Below, piece after piece: positions 19,610 through 27,584 of a stretch of 38,773 nt of DNA. Under the pieces are notes generated by a model, which was not told the origin of the DNA, did not search any database, and saw only the letters and a program-made list of their open reading frames with translations. This DNA comes from Salinisphaera shabanensis E1L3A (GTDB taxonomy: Bacteria; Pseudomonadota; Gammaproteobacteria; Nevskiales; Salinisphaeraceae), in assembly GCF_000215955.2 (NCBI RefSeq), contig NZ_AFNV02000032.1, forward strand, positions 1-38,773. Reading direction: 5' to 3'. A program made the position numbers and the translations under genes. The stretch's first letter is position 1. Each line of letters starts with the position of its first letter.

Positions 19610-20656
19610 ATGTCTCACGATCGTCTGTTGCGTGCGCTCAAGCGCGAACCCGTTGATGCCACACCGGTCTGGCTCATGCGCCAGGCTGGACGCTACCTGC
19701 CGGAATACCGAAAGCTGCGCGAACAGGCCGGTAGTTTTCTCGACCTGTGCCAGAATCCGGAACTCGCCTGCGAAGTCACGCTGCAGCCGTTACGGCGCTT
19801 CCCGCTAGACGGTGCGATCCTGTTCTCCGATATCCTCACCATTCCGGAAGCCATGGGTCTAGGCCTGCATTTCGTGGCCGGTGAAGGCCCGCATTTCCAT
19901 CACCCGGTGCGCACGCCGGACGAAATCGCCAAACTGCGCGTGCCGAATATCGAAGAAAGCCTCGGCTATGTTCCGGCCGCCGTACGGCTGATTCGCCGCG
20001 AACTTGACGGCAAGACGCCGTTGATCGGCTTCGCCGGCAGTCCCTGGACTCTCGCCACCTATATGGTCGAAGGCGGCCCCTCGAAGAACTACCAGCATAT
20101 CAAGGCGTTGATGTACAACGCGCCGGATGCGATGCATCAGTTGCTCGACATCCTGGCGCGCTCGGTCGCGGCTTATCTCAACGCCCAGATCGCGGCCGGC
20201 GCCCAGGCCGTGCAGATCTTCGATACCTGGGGCGGCGTGCTCACGCCGGCGGCCTATCGCGAGTTTTCGTTGGCCTATATGCAGCGTATCGTCGAACAGC
20301 TCGACGACGCGCCGGACGGCACGAAGGTGCCCGTGATCCTGTTCACCAAGGGCGGCGGCCCCTGGCTCGAAGCCATGGCCGCCACCGGTTGCGATGCGCT
20401 CGGTCTGGACTGGACGATCAATATCGACGAAGCCCGCGAACGCGTGGGTGACAAGGTCGCACTACAAGGCAATCTCGACCCGGCCATGCTCTATGCCAAA
20501 CCCGAGATCATTCGTGACAACGTCGCCGATGTGCTCAAGCGCTTCGGCAACCACCCGGGCCATGTGTTCAACCTCGGCCACGGCGTCACACCCCAGGTAA
20601 ACCCGGACCATGTCGCCGCGCTGGTCGACGCCGTGCACGAACTTTCCGCCCGCTGA
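19610..20656 (+). CDS. hemE: uroporphyrinogen decarboxylase
   Basis: Cytoplasmic cofactor-free enzyme, 348 residues, that removes four carboxyl groups from uroporphyrinogen III to give coproporphyrinogen III in heme synthesis. The signature near the N-terminus ([15 protein letters not shown], residues 19-33, including Arg24 and Arg28) and the second signature region ([17 protein letters not shown]) are intact, as are the ILFSDIL substrate-site Asp and the closing [14 protein letters not shown]. The ATG at 19610 starts [15 protein letters not shown], typical of the family; an in-frame codon at 19592 would add six residues. The ribosome-binding site is weak. It follows gltD in Pseudomonas as well, here with pyrF between. 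Confidence 0.97.
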   Translation: MSHDRLLRALKREPVDATPVWLMRQAGRYLPEYRKLREQAGSFLDLCQNPELACEVTLQPLRRFPLDGAILFSDILTIPEAMGLGLHFVAGEGPHFHHPVRTPDEIAKLRVPNIEESLGYVPAAVRLIRRELDGKTPLIGFAGSPWTLATYMVEGGPSKNYQHIKALMYNAPDAMHQLLDILARSVAAYLNAQIAAGAQAVQIFDTWGGVLTPAAYREFSLAYMQRIVEQLDDAPDGTKVPVILFTKGGGPWLEAMAATGCDALGLDWTINIDEARERVGDKVALQGNLDPAMLYAKPEIIRDNVADVLKRFGNHPGHVFNLGHGVTPQVNPDHVAALVDAVHELSAR

Positions 20657-20667
20657 GCCGGAAATAT

Positions 20668-20690
20668 GCCGGCGGCACGCTCGCCGGCTT
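20668..20690 (+). terminator. terminator-like hairpin after hemE
   Basis: Arms gccggcg (20668-20674) and cgccggc (20682-20688) pair perfectly with a seven-base loop and are followed by tt. It starts 12 bases after the hemE stop and argues against an early start of the next gene at 20666. Confidence 0.5.
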
Positions 20691-20755
20691 GGCCTTGTCA
20701 TCGGCAACCGTTACATTGCCCACATCTTTTCTCCATAGCTATGTACGACGCCTGT

Positions 20756-21691
20756 ATGAAGCGTGCGCTAGAAAACATTCGTGGTGCGGTTGCCGTTGCG
20801 GGCATGGTGCTGGTCACGCTGATCGGCTTCATTCCGCTGCTACCCACCAGTCTGGTCAAACTGCTGGCGCCCTGGCCGGCCGTCAAAAAGCCGGCAACCC
20901 ATGCCGTGTTGTGGGTCGCGCGATGGTGGGCGCGCGGAATCAACGCCTGTATTCTGGGCATGGGCCAGACCCGCGTCAGCTACGACCAGCAAGTGCCGGA
21001 CGACCCGCACGGGCGCTACGTGATCATTTCGAATCACCAGTGCTGGGCCGACGTCATGCTGCTTTGCCACGTTGTCGAGCCGCAGTTGCCCTTCCCGCGT
21101 TATTTCATCAAGGAGCAGCTACGCTGGCTGCCGGTCGTCGGCATGGCCTGCTGGGCGCTGGATTTTCCGTTCATGAAGCGCCATAGCCGGGCTGAGATCG
21201 AAAAGAACCCGGCACTGCGCACCCGCGACATGGAAACCGTACGCCGCTCTTGCGAAACGTTTCGCGACTGGCCGGTCACCATCGTCAACTACGCCGAAGG
21301 CACGCGCTCTAACGCGACCAAACGGCGTGCGGCGAACTCACCCTATAAGGCGCTGCTGCCACCCAAGGCCGGCGGCACCGCGTTCACGCTCAACGCCATG
21401 CACGACGTGCTCGATGGCGTGCTCGACATGACCGTCGCCTACGTGAACACACCGGAACCGAAATTCTGGGACATGCTCTGCGGACGTATCGACGAAGTCG
21501 TGATCCGCGTGCGCCGTCTCGACGTGCCGAGCGACCTGCTCGAAGGCGACTACATGGGCGACGCCGATTACCGCAACCGCTTCAAACGCTGGCTTGAGCA
21601 GCGCTGGGCCGAGAAGGACGTCGAAGTCGCCGCACTTCAGGATCCGCGCAGCTCGGCCACGCGCTTTGCCCATGTGGATAGCACCTCATGA
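20756..21691 (+). CDS. lysophospholipid acyltransferase family protein (YihG-like)
   Basis: About 311 residues. An N-terminal membrane span (about 12-32) is followed by an LPLAT/PlsC-type catalytic domain. The HX4D catalytic motif is seen as NHQCWADV, with His94 and Asp99, and the glycerophosphate-binding motif as NYAEGTRS. The motif context (RYVIISNHQCWAD, FPFMKRHSR) resembles the E. coli YihG/YjcD group of inner-membrane acyltransferases, which alter acyl chains of phospholipids; the exact substrate is not known here. The start is uncertain: ATG at 20756 is used, ATG at 20741 would add MYDAC, and neither has a good ribosome-binding site. The stop overlaps the next gene by four bases (ATGA), coupling it to a short-chain dehydrogenase, so a joint role in lipid metabolism is a reasonable inference. 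Confidence 0.88.
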   Translation: MKRALENIRGAVAVAGMVLVTLIGFIPLLPTSLVKLLAPWPAVKKPATHAVLWVARWWARGINACILGMGQTRVSYDQQVPDDPHGRYVIISNHQCWADVMLLCHVVEPQLPFPRYFIKEQLRWLPVVGMACWALDFPFMKRHSRAEIEKNPALRTRDMETVRRSCETFRDWPVTIVNYAEGTRSNATKRRAANSPYKALLPPKAGGTAFTLNAMHDVLDGVLDMTVAYVNTPEPKFWDMLCGRIDEVVIRVRRLDVPSDLLEGDYMGDADYRNRFKRWLEQRWAEKDVEVAALQDPRSSATRFAHVDSTS

Positions 21692-22440
21692 ATAGCGCCG
21701 GTGTTATCTGGATTACCGGCGCAAGTTCCGGCATCGGCGCGGCCCTTGCACGTGAAATGGCCGCGCACGGCTGGCAGATCGCGGCCAGCGGTCGTAATCG
21801 CGAACGCCTGGACGCGCTCTGCGCCGACGCGCCTGAGGCCATTCATGCGTTCGAACTCGATGTCACCGACACGAAAGCCAACGAACGTGTGGTCGCCGAG
21901 ATCCAACAGCAGCTCGGACCGATCGATATCGCCGTATTCAACGCGGGCGTCGGCAGCCAATTCAACGCGACGCATTTCGATGCCGCCGACGTGCAGGACC
22001 GAATGACGGTGAACTATGGCGGCGCGGTCAACGGCATCGGCGCCGTATTGCCGGCCATGCTCGAACACGGCAAGGGGCAGATCGCAATGACGGCGAGCGT
22101 AGCCGGCTTTCGCGGCCTGCCCGGCGGCGCGCCCTATTCGGCGTCAAAGGCTGCAATGATCGCGCTCGCCGAAGGTCTCAAGCTCGATCTGGAGGGCCAG
22201 GGCATCGACGTGAGCGTGATCACGCCGGGATTCGTGCGTACCCCGATGACCGACAAGAACCGCTTTCCCATGCCGTTCATGATCGATGTCGAAGATGCCG
22301 CACGACGCATCCGCCGCGGGTTGGCTGGAAAGCGCTTCGAGATCACGTTTCCCCGGCGTTTGTCCTATACGGTTAAGCTGTTACAGCGCCTGCCCTATGC
22401 GCTGTATTTCCCCATTATTCGCCGTATCGCGAGGCTCTAA
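21688..22440 (+). CDS. short-chain dehydrogenase/reductase
   Basis: Classical SDR, 250 residues. The cofactor loop is TGASSGIG at residues 10-17; ASGRNRER at 33-40, with Arg after the second strand, suggests NADP(H) preference. NAG is at 85-87, the catalytic Asn at 109, Ser at 137 and YSASK (Tyr150, Lys154) complete the active site. The late motif TPGFVRTPMTDKN is typical of acyl or steroid-type SDRs but does not fix a substrate. The C-terminus (KLLQRLPYALYFPIIRRIARL) is hydrophobic and basic and may associate with the membrane. It starts in a four-base overlap with the acyltransferase gene and is followed two bases later by a small membrane protein gene. Confidence 0.92.
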   Translation: MNSAGVIWITGASSGIGAALAREMAAHGWQIAASGRNRERLDALCADAPEAIHAFELDVTDTKANERVVAEIQQQLGPIDIAVFNAGVGSQFNATHFDAADVQDRMTVNYGGAVNGIGAVLPAMLEHGKGQIAMTASVAGFRGLPGGAPYSASKAAMIALAEGLKLDLEGQGIDVSVITPGFVRTPMTDKNRFPMPFMIDVEDAARRIRRGLAGKRFEITFPRRLSYTVKLLQRLPYALYFPIIRRIARL

Positions 22441-22442
22441 TC

Positions 22443-22634
22443 ATGAACACAGCCGTCTGGATCGTGATTGTCATCGCCGTGCTCGTGGCCGCGTTCGGCA
22501 TTCTCAACTGGGTGCGCCGCCAGATCGCGGCCAGCCGCGAAGACCTCAAACATGTAGATCGCAGCAAACTGCGCGATCTCGACAAGGACGCCTGGGCCGA
22601 GGAAGAACGCGACAAGGACGACTGGAAGAGCTGA
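22443..22634 (+). CDS. small single-span membrane protein
   Basis: A 63-residue protein starting two bases after the SDR stop. It has one strongly hydrophobic N-terminal span (about residues 4-22, VWIVIVIAVLVAAFGILNW), a basic border (VRRQIAASR) and then a highly charged cytoplasmic tail rich in Asp, Glu and Lys (DLKHVDRSKLRDLDKDAW and a short acidic end). The sharp segregation of hydrophobic and charged residues and the operon-like spacing support a real gene. I do not recognise a family. Small proteins of this type often bind a membrane enzyme; a partner among the acyltransferase, SDR or CtaG products is only a guess. Confidence 0.72.
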   Translation: MNTAVWIVIVIAVLVAAFGILNWVRRQIAASREDLKHVDRSKLRDLDKDAWAEEERDKDDWKS

Positions 22635-22661
22635 CCGGCGCGTTCATCCGGTACCGCCACG

Positions 22662-22709
22662 CTACGCGTAGACTCTTTCATCGGCGCCAAGCCCGCGGTC
22701 ATACCGCGG
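22662..22709. repeat. palindrome and hairpin upstream of ctaG
   Basis: The 10-base palindrome ctacgcgtag (22662-22671) could be a dimeric regulator site. A second element, ccgcgg-tcata-ccgcgg (22693-22709), forms a six-base hairpin. Both lie in the 106-base gap before ctaG. No convincing promoter hexamers are seen. Confidence 0.35.
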
Positions 22710-22740
22710 CGCTCGTGTTCTCACTGACTTAAAGCATCGT

Positions 22741-23610
22741 ATGACCGACGAGATCATCCGCTGGCTCACGCCCTGGGAGCCCCAGCCTGTATTGATCGCG
22801 GTCTTCGCCATCGTAGCGGTGTGCTATGTCCGCGGGCTGGCGCGGCGGCGGCGCCTGCGCGATACCGCCCCGGCGATCGCTTTCGGCCTGGGGTTAATCA
22901 GCATGTATGTCGTCATGCAGACCCATGTCGATTATTACGCGCAGTACATGTTTTTCATTCATCGCGCGCAGCATCTTATTCTGCACCATCTCGGCCCCTT
23001 CCTAATCGCATTGTCGATGCCTACGGCCGTACTCGCCGCCGGCGCGCCTGCCTGGCTCAACCGCGGTGTACGCGGGCTGGGCACATTGGCGCCGGTCATG
23101 GCCAGCTACCGGTTCGTCCAGCATCCGGTCATCAGCGCCTTGTTGTTTGTCGGCCTCATCTATTTCTGGCTCACGCCCTCGATTCATTTCACCGCCATGC
23201 TTTCGGCGCGCGACTACTGGTTGATGAATCTGTCGATGGCGGTCGATGGCTTGCTGTTCTGGTGGTTCATGCTCGATCCGCGCGCGCCGGGTACAACGCG
23301 GACCACCTATTCAACCGGGCTGCGCATAATCGTGCTCTGGGCAGTGATGCCGCCGCAGATCGCCCTCGGTGCTTACATCGCACTGGCGCCGGATACCGTC
23401 TACGACGTGTATGCCGTATGCGGGCGCGCCTTCCCTATTTCGCCGATCGTCGATCAGCAACTCGGCGGCCTGATTACGTGGATACCAGCCGCGATGATGA
23501 GTGTCGTCGCAACGCTTATCCTGCTGCGTTTCGGATTCGTCCACGAACGCAGCAAACCCCAATCCTCCGACCGAACGACCGCCACGCCGGCCAAGGAACC
23601 CCTGACATGA
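22741..23610 (+). CDS. ctaG: cytochrome c oxidase assembly factor CtaG (caa3-type)
   Basis: Polytopic membrane protein, 289 residues, of the CtaG/caa3 assembly family (PF09678-type), distinct from the single-span Cox11-type CtaG. Multiple spans are evident (about 15-32, 47-63, 82-105 and several more). A His-rich stretch, MQTHVDYYAQYMFFIHRAQ followed by HLILHHLGP, is characteristic and may bind copper. The known role is delivery or insertion of copper in heme-copper oxidase biogenesis. The C-terminal tail after the last span is hydrophilic (HERSKPQSSD...). The stop overlaps the start of the SCO gene by four bases (ATGA), supporting joint action. No oxidase subunit genes are present in this window. 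Confidence 0.88.
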   Translation: MTDEIIRWLTPWEPQPVLIAVFAIVAVCYVRGLARRRRLRDTAPAIAFGLGLISMYVVMQTHVDYYAQYMFFIHRAQHLILHHLGPFLIALSMPTAVLAAGAPAWLNRGVRGLGTLAPVMASYRFVQHPVISALLFVGLIYFWLTPSIHFTAMLSARDYWLMNLSMAVDGLLFWWFMLDPRAPGTTRTTYSTGLRIIVLWAVMPPQIALGAYIALAPDTVYDVYAVCGRAFPISPIVDQQLGGLITWIPAAMMSVVATLILLRFGFVHERSKPQSSDRTTATPAKEPLT

Positions 23611-24215
23611 CGCTGCGCAAGATTCTTCCCCGTGTGCTTCTAGCTGCTGTTTGGGGCGTGGCGATCACATTGAGCGGTTGCTCTGGCGGCCCCGAGTACA
23701 CGGCCCATGACATCACTGGCGTCATGCCCGATCTCGAATTCAATCTCACCAACGAACAGGGCGAGGCTGTCACCGCCGACGATTACGATGGCCGCCTTAA
23801 ACTGCTGTTTTTCGGCTATACCAACTGCCCGGATATCTGCCCGGCGACGATGGCGCGTATTCGTGCCGCGCTGGGCGGCCTGGATGCCGAGACACGCAAG
23901 GATATCGACGTGCTGTTTCTCAGCGTCGACCCCCAACGCGATACGCCCGAACGCTTGCAACGTTTCACTTCGAGCTTTGGTGATGGCGTGGTCGGCCTGA
24001 CCGGCAATCAGGACCAGCTCAAGGCGCTGACCAAGCGTTACCGCGTGACGTACGGCTACGGCGAACCCAACGACAACGGTTTCTATCTCGTCTCGCACAG
24101 TAGCGCGATCTTCGTATACGGGCCAGATAATCGATCCCGTTTGCTGATCAATCAACAGGAAAGCGTGGACGAAATCACCGCAGACCTGAAAACGCTGCTC
24201 GCGCAGCTCGACTGA
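23607..24215 (+). CDS. SCO1/SenC family copper chaperone lipoprotein
   Basis: Thioredoxin-fold protein, 202 residues, of the SCO1/SenC family that binds copper and helps assemble the CuA or CuB centre of cytochrome oxidase in the periplasm. The N-terminal signal ends in lipobox LSGC with Cys25 as the predicted lipid anchor. The copper-binding CxxxC is CPDIC (Cys74 and Cys78) within FFGYTNCPDICPATM, and the distal ligand is His164 in FYLVSHSSAIFVYGP. All three ligands are present. The start at 23607 overlaps ctaG by four bases; the much longer open frame upstream is a shadow inside ctaG. Its end lies seven bases from the end of the convergent transporter gene. Confidence 0.95.
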   Translation: MTLRKILPRVLLAAVWGVAITLSGCSGGPEYTAHDITGVMPDLEFNLTNEQGEAVTADDYDGRLKLLFFGYTNCPDICPATMARIRAALGGLDAETRKDIDVLFLSVDPQRDTPERLQRFTSSFGDGVVGLTGNQDQLKALTKRYRVTYGYGEPNDNGFYLVSHSSAIFVYGPDNRSRLLINQQESVDEITADLKTLLAQLD

Positions 24216-24222
24216 TTCGTCT

Positions 24223-25578
24223 TCAAGCGTTATAGGCGGCCGAAACCGCCTGCGGCCGCTCGTCCCGGCCAATACGCGCCTGCAACTCCGCATGCCGGCG
24301 GCGATCGAGCGGGAAGCCCCACATCATGGCGACCACACCGAGCTTGATGACCACCGGCAGCAGCCCGTACAGCACGGCCAGCGTCCACAGGGCGGCCGGG
24401 GCGTTATCTTGTCCCGCATCAAAGCCCGCCAGCCAGAGCACCGGGTAGGCGATACCGAGCGCAATCGCGAATGCGAGCTTGGTGGCCATCCCCCAGAGTC
24501 CGAAATACAGGCCTGCTCGGCCGTCGCCGCCGGCGGCTGTATCCTCGTCGATCACATCGGCCTGTATCGACGCTGCGATCGCCTGATCGACGCCCAGACA
24601 GGTGCCGCCTAGCACGCAGATCAGACCATAGCCGATGTAATTACCCTCGCCGAGAGTGAGCGTGAAAATGAACACGAAGCTCACCCACAACATGGACGCG
24701 CACCACAGCCGGTGCTTGCTCCAGTTGCGTCCAATCCTGAGCCATAGCGGTAACCCGAGCACGGCGGAAAGAAAATAGATCGCCAGAAAGATGCCGCCAG
24801 TGATTTCGCTGCCACCCAGGATCGCGGTCACGAAAAACAGGAACAGGGCTGCCGGCAAGCCATTCGCCGCGCCGTTGAGCAGATAGGCGATCAACAGCCG
24901 GGTGAACGGTTTGTTCGATTTGAGCAGGTCGAAGCTTTCACGCCAGCGAATCTTCGATGCGTTCGCACCCTCCGGCTCGCGCACCCGCCATAGGAACAAC
25001 CCCGCCGCGATCGGCAAGGCCACTACGAGAAATACGGCAATAGCGGCGAGGCCAGCCGCCGCGCCGCCGACAAAGCGCTGGGCCAGCGCCGGCAACATGA
25101 TCGCAACCAGCGTACCGAGCACAAAGAACCCTTCGCGCCAGGCGGTAATACGCGAACGCTCGTCGTAGTCGGCCGACATCTCGGCGCCTAGCGTCGTATA
25201 GGGCAGATAGATCAACGTCCAGCCCAGATAGGCCAGCATGCTCCAGATCAGCAGATAGGCGGCGCCGGCGTTATCCGGCGGCACGAACAGAAACCAGGCA
25301 GCGAGCATCAATACCGGCGTGCCAGCGGCAATCCACGGCCGGCGCCGCCCGAAGCGGGTCTGCAGCCGATCCGACGCGCTGCCAATCAATGGATCGGTGA
25401 CCACGTCGAACAGGCGCGCCGCAAAGATCAACACACCGACCAGCCCGGTATTCAAACCCGGCATCTGCGAATAGAACGGCGGCAGATAGACCGTGAGCGG
25501 CAGCCCGAGCGCGGCCAGCGGCAGGCCCAGCAGCCCATAGGCCGCGAGGCGATCCATGCCGGTGCGTCGACTACTCAT
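24223..25578 (-). CDS. GPH-family MFS transporter (sugar/cation symporter type)
   Basis: Twelve-span transporter, about 451 residues, of the glycoside-pentoside-hexuronide:cation symporter (MFS_2, MelB-like) family. The hallmark loop is RLFDVVTDPLIGSASDR followed by FGRRRPWI, and LIYLPYTTLGAEMS and YDERSRITAWREGFFVLG also fit. Family members move sugars with cations, or lysophospholipids in animal MFSD2A, so the substrate is open. The ATG at 25578 has GAGGCGC upstream in the end of the preceding gene; an ATG at 25557 is the alternative. It is the last gene of the FAD protein-DUF1365-cfa-transporter operon, starting seven bases after the cfa stop. The context suggests a lipid or lipid-precursor substrate more than a free sugar; this is inference. 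Confidence 0.9.
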   Translation of the reverse strand: MSSRRTGMDRLAAYGLLGLPLAALGLPLTVYLPPFYSQMPGLNTGLVGVLIFAARLFDVVTDPLIGSASDRLQTRFGRRRPWIAAGTPVLMLAAWFLFVPPDNAGAAYLLIWSMLAYLGWTLIYLPYTTLGAEMSADYDERSRITAWREGFFVLGTLVAIMLPALAQRFVGGAAAGLAAIAVFLVVALPIAAGLFLWRVREPEGANASKIRWRESFDLLKSNKPFTRLLIAYLLNGAANGLPAALFLFFVTAILGGSEITGGIFLAIYFLSAVLGLPLWLRIGRNWSKHRLWCASMLWVSFVFIFTLTLGEGNYIGYGLICVLGGTCLGVDQAIAASIQADVIDEDTAAGGDGRAGLYFGLWGMATKLAFAIALGIAYPVLWLAGFDAGQDNAPAALWTLAVLYGLLPVVIKLGVVAMMWGFPLDRRRHAELQARIGRDERPQAVSAAYNA

Positions 25579-25585
25579 AAGCGCC

Positions 25586-26821
25586 TCAGTCGCGTTGCAG
25601 CGCGATCTGCATGAGATCGATATTGCCGGAGGTGAAGCCGGCCGCGCAGTAAGCCAGGTAGTAGCGCCACATCCGGTAGAAGGAACTGCCGCGTGCGGTG
25701 ATGATCGACTCCGATGCCGCGCGCACCGACGCATCCCAGCGCATGAGCGTGCGCGCATAGTCGGCGCCGTAGAAGTCGGTTACGCGTGCATGCAGGCCCT
25801 GGGCCTCGGCCTGGGCCTGAAACACACTCGGCGAGGCGAGCATGCCGCCCGGGAAGATGTATTCCTGAATGAAATCCACGTTCGCGCGGTAATAGTCGAA
25901 GCGCGAGTCGTCGATGGTGATCGCCTGGATCGCGGCGCGTCCACCGGGTTTGAGCGCATCGTGAATCGCGGCGAAATACGTCGGCCAGTACGCCTCGCCC
26001 ACCGCTTCATACATTTCGATCGAAACCACATGATCGTAGCGCGTGCTCACATCGCGGTAATCGCGCAGCTCGAAAGACACACGATCGGACAGCCCCGCCG
26101 CCTCGGCGCGCTCTTGCGCAAATCGCAGTTGCTCGGTGGATAGCGTCAGGCCGGTGACGTAACAGTCTGCGTGCGTCGCGGCATAGCGGGCGAACCCGCC
26201 CCAGCCGCAGCCGATTTCGAGAATATGATCGCCCGGCTGAACGTCCAGGCGTTCGAGCAGGCGGGCGTACTTGCGCTGTTGTGCCTCGACGAGCGGTTCG
26301 TCCTCGTGCGCGAAAATCGCGCTCGAGTAGGTCCAGGTCTCGTCCAGCCACTGCGCATAGAAATCATTGCCCAGGTCGTAGTGGTAGGCGATATTGCGCC
26401 GCGAACCCCGTTTGGAATTGCGCCGCAGCCGGTGCCGAATCGCACTCATCCACGTGTAGAGATGCTGCAGGCGCGAAAAATCCGGCTCGAGCGCGTCTTC
26501 GTTGAGATGCAGCAGGTAAATGAGCGTGGCGAGATTGTCCGCATCCCATTCGCCGGCCATATAACCCTCGGCAAAGCCCACGGAACCGGCCTTGAACAAG
26601 CGCGTGACCATCGCCGCCGAGTGCATGTACAGGCACGCCGCGGGCCCTTCGCGATCACCCTCGAAGATGGCGGTCGAACCATTCGGCAGGCGGACTTCCA
26701 GCCGCCCGGTATGCAGGCGATCGAGCCGCTTGATGACCTGGCGCTCACGCCAGTTGCTTGGGTCACCGCTCTGGATGGTGGCCCGCTTGTCGGATCGCCT
26801 GGTCGGCGTTTCAGGAGACAT
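25586..26821 (-). CDS. cfa: cyclopropane-fatty-acyl-phospholipid synthase family protein
   Basis: SAM-dependent methyltransferase, 411 residues, acting on unsaturated acyl chains of membrane phospholipids. The N-terminal lipid-binding domain (VGFAEGYMAGEWD region) leads to NIAYHYDLGNDFYAQWLDETWTYS, then the SAM site ILEIGCGWGGFARYAA, SIEMYEAVGE with the active-site Glu, DFIQEYIFPGGMLAS and the closing YCAAGFTSGNIDLMQIAL. Family members make cyclopropane rings, or 10-methyl or methylene fatty acids; the residues seen do not separate these. The ATG at 26821 is chosen because it overlaps the end of the DUF1365 gene by 11 bases and removes an atypical leader. The partners in this operon point to the 10-methyl/furan fatty acid branch, which is inference. 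Confidence 0.93.
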   Translation of the reverse strand: MSPETPTRRSDKRATIQSGDPSNWRERQVIKRLDRLHTGRLEVRLPNGSTAIFEGDREGPAACLYMHSAAMVTRLFKAGSVGFAEGYMAGEWDADNLATLIYLLHLNEDALEPDFSRLQHLYTWMSAIRHRLRRNSKRGSRRNIAYHYDLGNDFYAQWLDETWTYSSAIFAHEDEPLVEAQQRKYARLLERLDVQPGDHILEIGCGWGGFARYAATHADCYVTGLTLSTEQLRFAQERAEAAGLSDRVSFELRDYRDVSTRYDHVVSIEMYEAVGEAYWPTYFAAIHDALKPGGRAAIQAITIDDSRFDYYRANVDFIQEYIFPGGMLASPSVFQAQAEAQGLHARVTDFYGADYARTLMRWDASVRAASESIITARGSSFYRMWRYYLAYCAAGFTSGNIDLMQIALQRD

Positions 26822-27584
26822 TCTCGCGTTTCTGCTCGGGTTTACGATGGAAAACGGCGCCGCGCAGCCACAGCTTGAACGCCTGCCAATGAATTGCGAC
26901 GACAACCTTGATCGTCATGAACGGTACGTTGCAGACCGCTTTCAGGATGTTGGCCGTGGTGAGCACCTGGCGTTCGCCGGTGAGCGTGGTGGTGATACGC
27001 AGACGCTCGCCGTCGTCTTCGAACAGACGAATGCCCATCCCCAGACGCGCGCCCGGTTCGGCGAAATGAAAACGATACCCGCCGCTGCGATCGAAAAACG
27101 GCGACACGTGGAACGCCTTGGCCTTGTGCTGGGCGGCGCGCCAGCTCATGGGCGCGCCATGCTCGTGCAGCACGTAGAAATGATGCTCGCCGAAGGTGTT
27201 GTGAACCTCGACCACGATCGCACGCAGCGACTCGTCGGCATGCTCGCAATAGAAAACGCTGATCGGGTGAAAGCCGTAGCCAAATACACGCGGCATGCTC
27301 AGTAGCTGCACGCGCCCGCCGGCCAGATCGATCGCGTAATCGGCCAACAGTGCCTCGAGCCAGGTACGCAGACTAACGCTGGCATCGTGCGCGCCATGCT
27401 CGGCATCGTAGAACGACAGCACGTTGAAACGATTGCGCGATAACAGCGGCGATGCCGCGCAGGCGCGATCGACCGCATCGATATCGAGCAGCAGATAGAA
27501 ACTGCGATAGTTGAAGCGATAGCGCGGCGGGCCCGGGCGCCGGTGCATCACGCGACAACGATAGAGCACGCCAGCGCTAGCCAT
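26811..27584 (-). CDS. DUF1365 family protein
   Basis: A 258-residue-scale protein (about 257 residues) of the DUF1365 family, known mainly from its constant pairing with a FAD amine-oxidase-like protein and a Cfa-like methyltransferase. Conserved-looking stretches include the N-terminal YRCRVMHRRPGPPRYRF, FGYGFHPISVFYC, VVEVHNTFGEHHFYVLH and HVSPFFDRSGGYRFHF. Several His residues in these motifs could bind a metal, but no catalytic role is established that I can name. A hydrophobic C-terminal stretch (FMTIKVVVAIHWQAFKLWL) may contact the membrane. The ATG at 27584 overlaps the preceding gene by eight bases and has GGAGCGGG upstream. Its end overlaps the cfa start. Confidence 0.92.
   Translation of the reverse strand: MASAGVLYRCRVMHRRPGPPRYRFNYRSFYLLLDIDAVDRACAASPLLSRNRFNVLSFYDAEHGAHDASVSLRTWLEALLADYAIDLAGGRVQLLSMPRVFGYGFHPISVFYCEHADESLRAIVVEVHNTFGEHHFYVLHEHGAPMSWRAAQHKAKAFHVSPFFDRSGGYRFHFAEPGARLGMGIRLFEDDGERLRITTTLTGERQVLTTANILKAVCNVPFMTIKVVVAIHWQAFKLWLRGAVFHRKPEQKRENVS

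Noticed and set aside
20666-20755. Earlier start for the acyltransferase
   Set aside because: The extension overlaps a terminator-like hairpin after hemE and adds a non-membrane leader not expected for the family.
22821-23606. Long in-frame N-terminal extension of the SCO protein through ctaG
   Set aside because: The extension is a shadow of ctaG with Arg/Pro/His-rich composition, and the real lipoprotein signal begins at the ATG at 23607 that overlaps the ctaG stop.
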